From: Nocardioides rotundus
Lineage (GTDB): Bacteria > Actinomycetota > Actinomycetes > Propionibacteriales > Nocardioidaceae
DNA: 64,000 nucleotides
NCBI RefSeq assembly: GCF_019931675.1
Contig: NZ_CP082922.1
Location: 868,001 to 932,000, forward strand
Direction: 5' to 3'
Shown here in pieces: positions 41,456-49,541 of the stretch. How positions within the stretch are numbered: position 1 is the first letter of the stretch; every line of letters starts with the position of its first letter. Position numbers and translations under genes: made by a program. The notes beneath the pieces were generated by a model. That model was not told the origin of the DNA, made no database searches, and saw nothing but the letters and a program-made list of their open reading frames with translations.

Positions 41456-42928
41456 ATGAACGCCCGACTGACCGCGCACGAGCTGATCGACCTGGTCCTC
41501 GACGAGGGGTCCTTCGAGTCCTGGGACGAGCCGTTGGACCTCGACGGCTTCGATGAGGAGTACCGCGCCGAACTGGCCGAAGCCGCCGAGCGGGCGGGCA
41601 CCGACGAGTCCGTGCTCACCGGCCGCGGCCGGGTCCGCGGCCGCCCGGTGTGCGTGGTCGTCAACGAGTTCGGGTTCCTCGCCGGGTCGATCGGCCGCTC
41701 GGCGGCCGACCGGATCACCTCGGCCGTCCGACGGGCCACCGCCGAGGGGCTCCCGGTCCTGGCCAGCACGGCCTCCGGCGGTACCCGGATGCAGGAGGGC
41801 ACCCCCGCCTTCGTCCGGATGGTGGAGATCTCCCGCGCTCTCGAGGCCCACCGGCTGGCGGGCCTGGCCTACCTGGTGCACCTGCGACACCCGACCACCG
41901 GCGGCGTCTACGCCTCCTGGGGGTCGCTGGGGCAGGTGACCGTCGCCGAGCCCGGCGCCCTGGTCGGCTTCCTCGGGCCGAAGGTGTTCGAGGCGCTGCA
42001 CGGTCGTCCGTTCCGCCCGGGCGTCCAGACCGCGGAGAACCTCGCCGCCGCCGGCGTGATCGACGGCGTGGTCACCAGTGCCGACCTGCCGGGGCTGGTG
42101 GAGCTGGCCCTCCGGGTGCTGGTCGACCCGCCCGAGGAGGGGCGGCTGCCGCGGCGAGCCGACCGCGAGCTCGGCACCCGCTCCGCCTGGGACTCGATCG
42201 AGGAGACCCGTCGGCCGGGCCGGGCCGGCGTCCGCGAGCTGCTGGAGTACGGCGCCTCCGACACCGTCCAGCTCCGCGGCACCGACGAGGGCGAGCGGGA
42301 CTCCACGCTGCTGGTCGCCCTGACCCGGATCGACGGGCAGCCCTGCGTCGTCGTGGGCCAGGACCGCAGCCGGCAGACGCCCAGCCACCCGATGGGCCCG
42401 GGTGCGCTGCGCGAGGCCCGCCGCGGGATGCGACTGGCCCAGGAGCTCGGCCTGCCCCTGGTGGCGGTGATCGACACGCCGGGTGCCGAGCTCTCCCCGC
42501 GGGCCGAGGAGCGGGCGATCGCCGGCGAGATCGCGCGGTGCCTGGCCCGGCTGACGGCGCTCACCGTGCCGACGGTGTCGGTGATCCTCGGGCAGGGCTG
42601 CGGCGGTGGCGCACTCGCCCTGCTGCCCGCGGACCGGGTGATCGCCACGGAGAACGCGTGGCTCTCCCCGCTCCCGCCCGAGGGAGCCTCGGTGATCGTG
42701 CACGGCGACGTCGACCATGCTCCGCAGATGGCCGAGGACCAGCGGGTCCGGGCGGCCGACCTGCTCGCCGACGGCGCCGTACACCGCGTCGTACCCGAGA
42801 TCCCGGGCGAGAGCGCGGAGGACCTGGCCGTCGCCGTGGCCGCCGAGGTGGGGGCGCAGCTGCGCTCGCTGACCGACGCCGGCCGGGACGTCATACGAGA
42901 CGGAGGAGCGGTTCCTCGGAACGTATGA
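41456..42928 (+). CDS. Fused beta-alpha carboxyltransferase (AccD-AccA-like)
   Basis: A 490-residue protein with two crotonase-like carboxyltransferase domains. The first (~30-235) is AccD-like (SIGRSAADRITSAVRRATAE, LPVLASTASGGTRMQEGTPA); the second (~250-470) is AccA-like (QTPSHPMGPGALREARRGMR, LVAVIDTPGAELSPRAEERA, SVILGQGCGGGALALLPADR). It would transfer CO2 between carboxybiotin and acyl-CoA, but no biotin carboxylase, biotin carrier or zinc-finger motif is here, so partners must lie elsewhere. ATG 41456 has GAAGGAG. The last ~14 codons and the stop lie inside a palindromic repeat. Confidence 0.85.
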   Translation: MNARLTAHELIDLVLDEGSFESWDEPLDLDGFDEEYRAELAEAAERAGTDESVLTGRGRVRGRPVCVVVNEFGFLAGSIGRSAADRITSAVRRATAEGLPVLASTASGGTRMQEGTPAFVRMVEISRALEAHRLAGLAYLVHLRHPTTGGVYASWGSLGQVTVAEPGALVGFLGPKVFEALHGRPFRPGVQTAENLAAAGVIDGVVTSADLPGLVELALRVLVDPPEEGRLPRRADRELGTRSAWDSIEETRRPGRAGVRELLEYGASDTVQLRGTDEGERDSTLLVALTRIDGQPCVVVGQDRSRQTPSHPMGPGALREARRGMRLAQELGLPLVAVIDTPGAELSPRAEERAIAGEIARCLARLTALTVPTVSVILGQGCGGGALALLPADRVIATENAWLSPLPPEGASVIVHGDVDHAPQMAEDQRVRAADLLADGAVHRVVPEIPGESAEDLAVAVAAEVGAQLRSLTDAGRDVIRDGGAVPRNV

Positions 42929-42931
42929 CGT
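42888..42931. repeat. 44-bp dispersed palindromic element, copy 2 (inverted)
   Basis: ACGTCATACG (42888-42897) and CGTATGACGT (42922-42931) flank an inner GGAGGAGCGGTTCCTC (42902-42917), the reverse complement of the inner part of copy 1. The left 18 bases, from 42881, are identical in the same direction to those beginning at 22819. The carboxyltransferase reading frame runs through the element and stops in its right arm (TGA 42926-42928). Ku converges from the other side. Confidence 0.85.
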
Positions 42932-42973
42932 CCGGTGCCGGGTGAGCGGGGTCGAGCCGGGGAGGGAGCCGGG

Positions 42974-43870
42974 TCAGCCGGCCTTCTTCTTCGCGGCGGT
43001 CTTCTTCGCCGGCTGCTTCTTCGTGGTCTTCTTGGCCGCCTTCTTCGGCTTCTTCTCCGGCTCGGCGTCCTCGTCGTCGGACTCCCCGCGGGCGGTCTTG
43101 GCCGCCTCGACCGACTTCTGCAGCGCGGCGAGCAGGTCGACGACCTCGCCGGAGGACTTCGTCGAGGTGGCGGTCCGCTGGACCTCGCCGCCTTCGATCT
43201 TCGCCTTCACCACGGCCTCGACGGCCTCGGCGTAGTCGTCCTCGAACTCCTCGGGATCGAAGTCCCCGGCCAGCGTCTCCACCAGCATCTGGGCCATCTT
43301 GACCTCGGCGTCCTTGACCTCGCCGGCGTCGATCTCGAAGTCCGGCGTGCGGACCTCGTCGGGCCACATCATCGTCTGCATGACGATCACATCGCCGGCC
43401 TCGGTCTCGCGCACTCGCAGGGTCGCCATCGTGGTGCGCTGGCGCAGCGCCACGGTGACCACGGCGACCCGGTCGGAGTCCTTGAGGGCCTGCACGAGCA
43501 GGGAGTAGGGCTTGGCGCCGCTCTTCTCCGGCTCGAGGTAGTAGGACTTCTCGAACAGCAGCGGGTCGATCTGCTCCCGCGGGACGAACTTCTCCACCGC
43601 GATCTCCCGGGAGGAGGAGACCGGCAGGTCGGCCAGGTCGTCGTCGGTGAGGACGACCATCTCGCCGTCCTCGGTCTCATAACCCTTGGCGATGTCGGCG
43701 TAGGCCACCTCCTCGCCGTCGATGGAGCAGACGCGTTGGTACTTGATCCGCCCGCCGTCCTTGGCGTGCACCTGCCGGAACGACACGTCGTGGGACTCGG
43801 TGGCGGAGTAGAGCTTCACCGGGACGCTCACCAGGCCGAACGACACCGAGCCCTTCCAGATAGCACGCAT
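42974..43870 (-). CDS. ku: Non-homologous end-joining protein Ku
   Basis: A 298-residue bacterial Ku. The start MRAIWKGSVSFGLVSVPVKL and later RIKYQRVCSIDGEEVAYADI are the family hallmarks; a beta-barrel ring encircles the DNA end. The C-terminal ~45 residues are rich in Lys and Ala (KKPKKAAKKTTKKQPAKK), as in several actinobacterial Ku proteins where this tail binds DNA. TACCCT (43877-43882) stands 6 nt before the ATG, so a leaderless transcript is likely. The ligase gene is divergent, and the LigD-type polymerase gene is 1.7 kb away, together giving the NHEJ set. Confidence 0.95.
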   Translation of the reverse strand: MRAIWKGSVSFGLVSVPVKLYSATESHDVSFRQVHAKDGGRIKYQRVCSIDGEEVAYADIAKGYETEDGEMVVLTDDDLADLPVSSSREIAVEKFVPREQIDPLLFEKSYYLEPEKSGAKPYSLLVQALKDSDRVAVVTVALRQRTTMATLRVRETEAGDVIVMQTMMWPDEVRTPDFEIDAGEVKDAEVKMAQMLVETLAGDFDPEEFEDDYAEAVEAVVKAKIEGGEVQRTATSTKSSGEVVDLLAALQKSVEAAKTARGESDDEDAEPEKKPKKAAKKTTKKQPAKKTAAKKKAG

Positions 43871-43950
43871 GGGTCGAGGGTAGCCCCCGGCAGCGGACAC
43901 GCACCGTCCTCGGCGGGGCGTGCCCGGTCGGGGCCTGAGAGACTGCGCGG

Positions 43951-44883
43951 GTGCCCGCACCCCGCCCGATGCTCGCGACGCCCACCGAGCACGTCCCGCC
44001 CGGTGAGGACTGGGTGCACGAGGTGAAGTGGGACGGGGTGCGCATCCTGCTCGACGCCGGGCCCGACCGGGTCCGGATGCTCAGCCGGAACGGCAACGTG
44101 GTGACCGCCGCGTGGCCGGACGTCGCGGCGCACCAGCTCGGCGGACGCGACGTACTCCTCGACGGCGAGGTGATCGCCCTCAACGAGCGGGGCGTCCCGG
44201 ACTTCCGGGTGCTGCAGCACCGGATGCACGTGCGCCGGGCGAACGACGCGGAGCGGCTGGTGGAGCGGATCCCGGCGACCTACATGGTCTTCGACCTGCT
44301 GCGCCTCGACGGCGCGGACGTGACGGCGCGACCGCTCGAGGAGCGGCGGGCGCTGCTGGAGGGGCTGGGCCTGGAGGCGACCCGCTGGCAGGTGCCGGCG
44401 CAGTACGACGACGGTGCGATGCTCTTCGACGCGACCCTCCAGCAGGGGCTCGAGGGCGTGGTGAGCAAGCGGCGGGGCTCCCGCTACCGTCTCGACACCC
44501 GCAGCCGCGACTGGCTCAAGAGGGCGCACCGGCACCGCGGCTCGTTCGTGGTGGGCGGCTGGCGGCCGCAGGAGGGTACGACGAACCGGCTGGCCGCGCT
44601 GCTGGTGGGGGAGATGACCCCCGACGGGCTGGCCTACCGCGGGCGCGTCGGCAGCGGGATCGCCGGGGCCCGCGCGCGGGCGCTGCAGGACCTGCTGGAG
44701 CCGCTGACGCGCAGCGACAGCCCGTTCGCCGACGAGGTCCCCCGGGTCGATGCCGCGGGAACCACCTGGGTGGAGCCGCGGGTCGTGGTGGACCTGGACA
44801 CCCACGGGCTGGGCTACGACCGGCTGCGGCAGCCGTCCTACCGCGGGGTCCGGACCGACCTGGCGCCGGAGGACCTGGGCTGA
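43951..44883 (+). CDS. ATP-dependent DNA ligase (LigD ligase-domain type)
   Basis: A 310-residue ATP-dependent ligase. The adenylated lysine is in HEVKWDGVRILLD (KxDG variant KWDG, about residue 26), followed by motif III MVFDLLRLDG, motif IV LEGVVSKRRGSRYR and motif V DWLKRAH. The C-terminal OB domain ends VEPRVVVDLDTHGLGYDRLR. It is a stand-alone version of the ligase part of LigD, used to seal breaks held by Ku. GTG 43951 lies 80 bp from Ku on the other strand. It converges on a DedA gene with only 1 bp between. Confidence 0.92.
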   Translation: MPAPRPMLATPTEHVPPGEDWVHEVKWDGVRILLDAGPDRVRMLSRNGNVVTAAWPDVAAHQLGGRDVLLDGEVIALNERGVPDFRVLQHRMHVRRANDAERLVERIPATYMVFDLLRLDGADVTARPLEERRALLEGLGLEATRWQVPAQYDDGAMLFDATLQQGLEGVVSKRRGSRYRLDTRSRDWLKRAHRHRGSFVVGGWRPQEGTTNRLAALLVGEMTPDGLAYRGRVGSGIAGARARALQDLLEPLTRSDSPFADEVPRVDAAGTTWVEPRVVVDLDTHGLGYDRLRQPSYRGVRTDLAPEDLG

Positions 44884-44884
44884 G

Positions 44885-45493
44885 TCATCGCTGCTCGCGG
44901 TGCCGCAGCCGTCGGGCGACGAAGACCACGAGGGCGATGGCGATCAGCACGTAGACGACCTTGGAGGCGGTGCCGACGTACTGGTCGACCAGGCCCCACT
45001 GGGCGCCGAGCGCGTAACCCCCGCTGATGAGCAGCGCGTTCCAGACCAGGGAGCCGATCGTGGTCCACAGAAGGAACGTGCCGAGGGGCATCCGGTCCAC
45101 GCCGGCCGGGATCGAGATCAGGCTGCGGATCCCCGGCACCATCCGGCCGAACAGCACCGCCATCCGCCCGTGCCGGGCGAACCACGCCATCGCCCGGTCG
45201 ACGTCGCCGGAGTCCACCAGGGGGAGGCGGTCCGCGGTCGCCCGCACCCGCTGCACGCCCCAGTAGCGTCCCGCAAGGTAGAGCAGCCAGGCGCCCACCA
45301 CCGAGCCGACCGTTGCCCACAGCACCGCGGAGAGCAGGGTGTAGTGGCCGCGGTAGGCGGTGTAGCCCGCCAGGGGCAGCACCAGCTCGGAGGGGATCGG
45401 TGGGAAGACCGTCTCCAGTGCGGTGGCGACGCCGACGCCCGGCGCCCCGATCAGTCTCATCAGCTCGACAAGCCAGTCGACGACGGTGTCCAT
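44885..45493 (-). CDS. DedA-family membrane protein
   Basis: A 202-residue DedA/SNARE-associated protein. Signatures are TVFPPIPSELVLPLAGYTAY with the conserved acidic Glu, GSVVGAWLLYLAGRYWG, and FGRMVPGIRSLISIPAGVDR, where the Arg residues of FxRxxPxxR are kept. DedA proteins are undecaprenyl-phosphate or phosphatidylethanolamine flippases/exchangers that keep envelope lipid and proton balance. It has five or six helices. ATG 45493 has GGAAGGA upstream. It sits between the ligase and polymerase genes of NHEJ on the opposite strand, probably without functional link. Confidence 0.92.
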   Translation of the reverse strand: MDTVVDWLVELMRLIGAPGVGVATALETVFPPIPSELVLPLAGYTAYRGHYTLLSAVLWATVGSVVGAWLLYLAGRYWGVQRVRATADRLPLVDSGDVDRAMAWFARHGRMAVLFGRMVPGIRSLISIPAGVDRMPLGTFLLWTTIGSLVWNALLISGGYALGAQWGLVDQYVGTASKVVYVLIAIALVVFVARRLRHREQR

Positions 45494-45592
45494 GGGTCCT
45501 TCCGTTGGGCCCGCGACGGGGGAGGGGAGACGGTGCGCTGTCGAGTATGGCGGGTGGGCGGTGGGATCGCCGGATCGTCGTACCCTGACGCC

Positions 45593-46495
45593 ATGGCGGA
45601 CAGCGAGGTGCGGGTCGACGTCGACGGCCGGACGCTGAGGCTGACGAACCTGGAGAAGGTGCTCTACCCGGCCACGGGGACGACCAAGGGCGAGGTGCTC
45701 GACTACTACGCCCGCATCTCGCCGGTCCTGCTGCCGCATCTGGCCGACCGCGCCGTCACCCGCATCCGGTGGCCGCACGGGGTGCAGGGGGGAAGCTTCT
45801 TCGAGAAGAACCGGCCCGCCGGGACGCCGTCGTGGGTGCGCACGGTGACCGTGCCGACGACCGGCTCGCGCACCGACGGGCAGGCGGGGGAGCTGACCTT
45901 CCCGATCGTCGACGACCTCGCGACGCTCACCTGGCTGGGCAACCTCGCCGCGCTGGAGCTGCACGTGCACCAGTGGACGGTGGCCGAGGACGGCGAGGTG
46001 CGCAACCCGAACCGGCTGGTGATCGACCTCGACCCCGGTGAGCCCGCCGGCCTGTCGGAGTGCTGCCAGGTGGCGCTGCTCGTGCGCGACCGGCTCGCCG
46101 AGCACGGGCTGGAGGGAGCCCCGGTGACCAGCGGCTCCAAGGGGCTGCACCTCTACGCCGGGCTGCCGGGCGAGCTGGACTCCGAGGGCACCACGGCCCT
46201 GGCCAAGGAGATCGCCGAGGCGCTGCAGCGGGACCACCCGGCGCAGGTGACCGCGACCATGACCAAGGCGCGGCGTGGCGGCAAGGTGTTCTTGGACTGG
46301 TCGCAGAACTCCGGCTCCAAGACCACCGTGTCGCCGTACTCCCTCCGCGGGCGCGAGCGGCCGACCGTCGCCGCGCCGCTCACCTGGGACGAGGTCGCCG
46401 CGGGCGCCGAGGACCCGCTCGCGGTGGACCAGCTCGACTTCACCGAGGTGCTCGCGCGGGTGGAGGAGTACGGCGACCTCTTCGCCGCGCCCTGA
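45593..46495 (+). CDS. LigD-type primase/polymerase domain protein
   Basis: A 300-residue archaeo-eukaryotic-primase-like polymerase of the LigD POL family. It starts VRVDVDGRTLRLTNLEKVLY; the metal-binding Asp pair is in LVIDLDPGE, and the active site continues VTSGSKGLHLYAG (Ser/His region) with a last catalytic Asp in GGKVFLDWSQNSGSKTTVSP. It fills in or extends ends, favouring ribonucleotides, during NHEJ. TACCCT (45581-45586) is 6 nt before the ATG, the same box as at Ku, suggesting a leaderless transcript. Confidence 0.93.
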   Translation: MADSEVRVDVDGRTLRLTNLEKVLYPATGTTKGEVLDYYARISPVLLPHLADRAVTRIRWPHGVQGGSFFEKNRPAGTPSWVRTVTVPTTGSRTDGQAGELTFPIVDDLATLTWLGNLAALELHVHQWTVAEDGEVRNPNRLVIDLDPGEPAGLSECCQVALLVRDRLAEHGLEGAPVTSGSKGLHLYAGLPGELDSEGTTALAKEIAEALQRDHPAQVTATMTKARRGGKVFLDWSQNSGSKTTVSPYSLRGRERPTVAAPLTWDEVAAGAEDPLAVDQLDFTEVLARVEEYGDLFAAP

Positions 46496-46522
46496 GCTTT
46501 CTGCGCGGCCGGCCCCGGGGGC

Positions 46523-47038
46523 TCAGGCGAACGGGTTCGGCCGCAGGCCGGGCTCCTCGCCGAGCAGCTGCTGGGCCTGCGAGAGGAGCGAGTGCTCGAC
46601 CAGCACCTCGTAGCGGGTGGCGACCACCGCGGAGACCGCGGAGAAGTCCCGCTGGCCGCGGGTGAGCGCGTAGCCCACCAGCGCCCACAGCAGACCGAAC
46701 AGCACGCCCATCACCGCACAGGTGAGGATCAGCTGGAGCACCCCGTCCTCGCCGAACAGGGAGAGGATGAGGCCGATGAACACGCCGAGCCAGAGGCCGG
46801 AGAGGGCGCCGGCCAGCGCCACCTTCCCGGTGGTGAGCCGGCCGGTGATCCGCTCGACCTGCTTGAGGTCGGTGCCGACGATCATCAGGTTCTGCACCGG
46901 GAACTCCCGGTCCGAGAGGTGGTCCACGGCCTTCTGCGCGGACTTGTAGTCGTCGTACACCGCCAGCGACTGGGGGAACTCCAGGGAGAGAGGGGAGCGG
47001 GCGTTGGGTGCGCCGGGGCCGGGCTGCTGGAAGCTCAT
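46523..47038 (-). CDS. General-stress-protein-17M-like membrane protein
   Basis: A 171-residue protein. The first half has the general stress protein 17M-like fold (LAVYDDYKSAQKAVDHLSDR, FPVQNLMIVGTDLKQVERIT). A glycine-rich two-helix membrane region follows (VALAGALSGLWLGVFIGLIL, LILTCAVMGVLFGLLWALVG), and then a short cytoplasmic tail. Such proteins are often mislabelled magnesium transporters; the function is unknown, probably stress-related membrane association. The ATG is at 47038. It converges on the polymerase gene (27 bp between) and is divergent from the VanZ gene. Confidence 0.8.
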   Translation of the reverse strand: MSFQQPGPGAPNARSPLSLEFPQSLAVYDDYKSAQKAVDHLSDREFPVQNLMIVGTDLKQVERITGRLTTGKVALAGALSGLWLGVFIGLILSLFGEDGVLQLILTCAVMGVLFGLLWALVGYALTRGQRDFSAVSAVVATRYEVLVEHSLLSQAQQLLGEEPGLRPNPFA

Positions 47039-47122
47039 GCCCCCATTGTGCCGTGTGCGTGCCCGGATCACTCCGCCCGCGGGAATGTGCCTCGGCGCCC
47101 AGGGCCCCCGCACACTGGGTGG

Positions 47123-47596
47123 GTGATCCACCGCCACCCGTTCCTCACCGTCCTGACCCTGGGCTACCTGGCCTTCGTGGGCTGGCTGACCCTGACGCCG
47201 CAGCCGATCGACGCCGGCGACCAGGAGACGATCGGGCGGATCCTGGCGGCGCTGCACCGGCGCGGGCTGTTCGAGTCGGTCGACTACGACCGGCTGGAGT
47301 TCCTCGCCAACATCGGCCTCTTCGTGCCGATCGGAGCCTTCCTGGTGCTGCTGCTCGGCGCCCGCTGGTGGTGGGTCGCCGTCGCCGGCTGCCTCGCGCT
47401 GACCGCCTTCATCGAGTCCGCCCAGCAGGCGATCCCCGGGCGCGTCCCCGACGACCGCGACCTGCTCGCCAACGGGCTCGGCGGGGTCGCCGGGGTGCTG
47501 GTCATGCTGGTGCTGACCGCGCCCGGAGAGGTACGGCGCGCCCGCGACCGCCGGACCAGGGCCCGGGCGCGCCGCGAGCCCGCCCTCACTCGCTGA
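47123..47596 (+). CDS. VanZ-family membrane protein
   Basis: A 157-residue VanZ-like protein with four helices: FLTVLTLGYLAFVGWLTLTP, LEFLANIGLFVPIGAFLVLL (with the typical NIGLFVPIG), WWWVAVAGCLALTAFIESAQ and GLGGVAGVLVMLVLTA. VanZ raises teicoplanin tolerance in enterococci; most homologues have no known role. GTG 47123 follows a CACACT box by 6 nt. Its 3' end overlaps the 3' end of the convergent oxidoreductase gene by 11 nt. Confidence 0.85.
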   Translation: MIHRHPFLTVLTLGYLAFVGWLTLTPQPIDAGDQETIGRILAALHRRGLFESVDYDRLEFLANIGLFVPIGAFLVLLLGARWWWVAVAGCLALTAFIESAQQAIPGRVPDDRDLLANGLGGVAGVLVMLVLTAPGEVRRARDRRTRARARREPALTR

Positions 47597-48512
47597 CGCG
47601 GATCGCGATCTTCCCGCGGGTGTGGCCCTCCTGGCTGGCCCGGTAGGCGTCGGCCGCCCGCTCCAGCGGGTAGGTCTCGGCCACCGACACCGCCAGCTCG
47701 CCGTCGTCGACCAGCTGGGCGAGGGTCTCCAGGTCGTTGACGTCGGGGCGCACCCAGACGTAGAGCCCGCCCTTCTCGGCGACGCTCGGGTCCGCGATCG
47801 AGGCGTGCCGGCCGCCGTCGGCGAGCACCGCGAGGGTGCCGTCGAGGACCCCGCCGACGTAGTCGACGACCACGTCCACCCCGTCCGGGGCGAGCTCGCG
47901 CACCCGGTCCACCAGGCCGTCGCCGTACTCCACCGGCTCGGCGCCGAGCTCGCGCAGGTAGTCGTGGTTGGCGGCGGACGCGGTGCCGATCACCCGAGCG
48001 CCGAGGCTGCGGGCGATCTGCACGGCGAAGGAGCCGACCCCGCCGGAGGCGGCGTGCACCAGCACGGTGTCGCCCTCGCTCACGCCGAGCCGGGTCAGGG
48101 TCTGGTAGGCGGTCAGCCCGGCGAGCGGCAGCGAGGCCGCCTGCTCCCAGGTCAGCCCGGCCGGCTTGCGCCCGACGGTGCGGACCGGGACGGTGATGAG
48201 CTCGGCGAGCGCGCCGCCCTGGATCACGTCCTTGCGACCGTAGGCGACGACCTCGTCGCCGACGCCGAACTCCTCGACGTCCAGGCCGACCGACTCCACG
48301 ACGCCGGCGACGTCCCAGCCCGGGATCGCGGGGAAGACCGTCTCCATCATCGGGTCGAGCAGACCCTGCACCAGCTTCCAGTCCACCGGGTTGACCGACG
48401 CCGCGCGAACCGCGATGCGCACCTCGGCCGGCCCGACCTTGGGCTCGGGTGCGTCCTCGGTGAGCTGCAGGACCTCGGGGCCGCCGTGCTGGTCGTAGGT
48501 GATCGCCTTCAT
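47586..48512 (-). CDS. NADP-dependent quinone oxidoreductase-like MDR protein
   Basis: A 308-residue medium-chain dehydrogenase/reductase of the quinone oxidoreductase type: MKAITYDQHGGPEVLQLTED at the start, the GroES-like core SVNPVDWKLVQG and GWDVAGVVESVG, and a Rossmann domain with VLVHAASGGVGSFAVQIARS (AxxGxxG). It has no zinc-ligand cysteines, so it is a zinc-free reductase acting on quinones or enones. ATG 48512 has GGGAGG on the minus strand. The IclR gene ends 79 bp upstream. Confidence 0.9.
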   Translation of the reverse strand: MKAITYDQHGGPEVLQLTEDAPEPKVGPAEVRIAVRAASVNPVDWKLVQGLLDPMMETVFPAIPGWDVAGVVESVGLDVEEFGVGDEVVAYGRKDVIQGGALAELITVPVRTVGRKPAGLTWEQAASLPLAGLTAYQTLTRLGVSEGDTVLVHAASGGVGSFAVQIARSLGARVIGTASAANHDYLRELGAEPVEYGDGLVDRVRELAPDGVDVVVDYVGGVLDGTLAVLADGGRHASIADPSVAEKGGLYVWVRPDVNDLETLAQLVDDGELAVSVAETYPLERAADAYRASQEGHTRGKIAIRVSE

Positions 48513-48591
48513 GGGTGTCCTCCCTCTCGTCGACGTCTCTACCCACTCACAACAGGGGCGAGGCCGGGGTGTTCCAGCCCCGGGACGTGGC

Positions 48592-49401
48592 CTACCTCTC
48601 GCCCCTCTCCGGCGACGGTGGCACGAGCGCCGAGCGCGGGTCCACCCCCGGCAAACAGCCGAGGTCGGTGCTGACCGCCGCCGCGGCGCTGAGCACGTCG
48701 GGGAGCAGCTGCCCGATCCGCTCGTCGGTCAGCCGGATGCTCGGCGCGGTGAGGGAGAGTACGGCGACCAGGTCGCCGGCCGCCCCGAGGACGGGCACCG
48801 AGATCGTGCTCACCCCCGGGAGCGTCTCCTCGAAGGCCCGCGCGACCCCGGTGGCGCGGACCCGCTCGACGTCGGCGCGCAGGGCCTGTGCGGTGGGCGG
48901 GTTGGCCGGCTCGACGTCGACGGTGGCCCGGTCGGCGAGGATCCGTTCGACCTGCGCGGGGCTGCGCACGGTGAGGAGCAGCCGGGCGGGTGCGCCGTAC
49001 CACAGCGGCAGGGGGCGGCCGATCTCCAGCTGCGCGCGCAGCCGGGACTCGCTCTCCACCTGGTCCACGTGCACCACCTGGTCGGCGAGACCGACGGAGA
49101 TGCCGACGGTCTCCCCGGTGGCGTCGCGGAGTCGCCGCAGGTGGGGGAGCGCGGCCCGGCGTACGTCGACCCGCCGCTGGTAGGCCATGCCCAGCGCCAG
49201 GGTGCGGGGGCCGAGCGCGTAGTGCCGGGTGGCGGGGTCGCGGGAGGCCAGGTCGGTGTCCACCAGGTCGGCGAGGATGCGCTGGACCGCGCTCTTGGAG
49301 AGCCCGGTGCGGTCGGCCAGGGCGCGGACGGTCTGCGGCGGCCGGCCGGCGGCGAGCGCCTCCAGCACCCGGACCGCGCGGGCGAGCATGCCCTCGCTCA
49401 T
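48592..49401 (-). CDS. IclR-family regulator of the sulfatase locus
   Basis: A 269-residue IclR protein. The winged helix-turn-helix is LARAVRVLEALAAGRPPQTV and TGLSKSAVQRILADLVDTDL; the effector domain has RRLRDATGETVGISVGLADQ, PLWYGAPARLLLTV and the end PSIRLTDERIGQLLPDVLSA. The start is ATG 49401; longer in-frame starts (49476) add a low-complexity stretch. It is divergent from the MHS transporter and sulfatase genes. A perfect operator-like repeat lies just before the transporter gene, so it likely controls that operon. Confidence 0.9.
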   Translation of the reverse strand: MSEGMLARAVRVLEALAAGRPPQTVRALADRTGLSKSAVQRILADLVDTDLASRDPATRHYALGPRTLALGMAYQRRVDVRRAALPHLRRLRDATGETVGISVGLADQVVHVDQVESESRLRAQLEIGRPLPLWYGAPARLLLTVRSPAQVERILADRATVDVEPANPPTAQALRADVERVRATGVARAFEETLPGVSTISVPVLGAAGDLVAVLSLTAPSIRLTDERIGQLLPDVLSAAAAVSTDLGCLPGVDPRSALVPPSPERGER

Positions 49402-49506
49402 GGGCGGGCCGTCGCTCGTCGCGTTTCGATCACCGGTGCGCCTTTCTCTTGACGGTCCCGCGGGCCGACTCCACACTGACGTGCATTGTCCCGCTCAACG
49501 AAGTCC

Positions 49507-49525
49507 TGTCCCATTCTATGGGACA
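49507..49525. promoter_or_regulatory. Inverted-repeat operator before the MHS transporter gene
   Basis: TGTCCCAT-TCT-ATGGGACA is a perfect 8-3-8 inverted repeat, 16 bp before the ATG and just upstream of the GAAGGAG ribosome site (49528-49534). A further ATTGTCCC half-site lies at 49485-49492. The position and symmetry suit the divergent IclR-type repressor. Confidence 0.7.
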
Positions 49526-49541
49526 ATGAAGGAGTAGCCCG

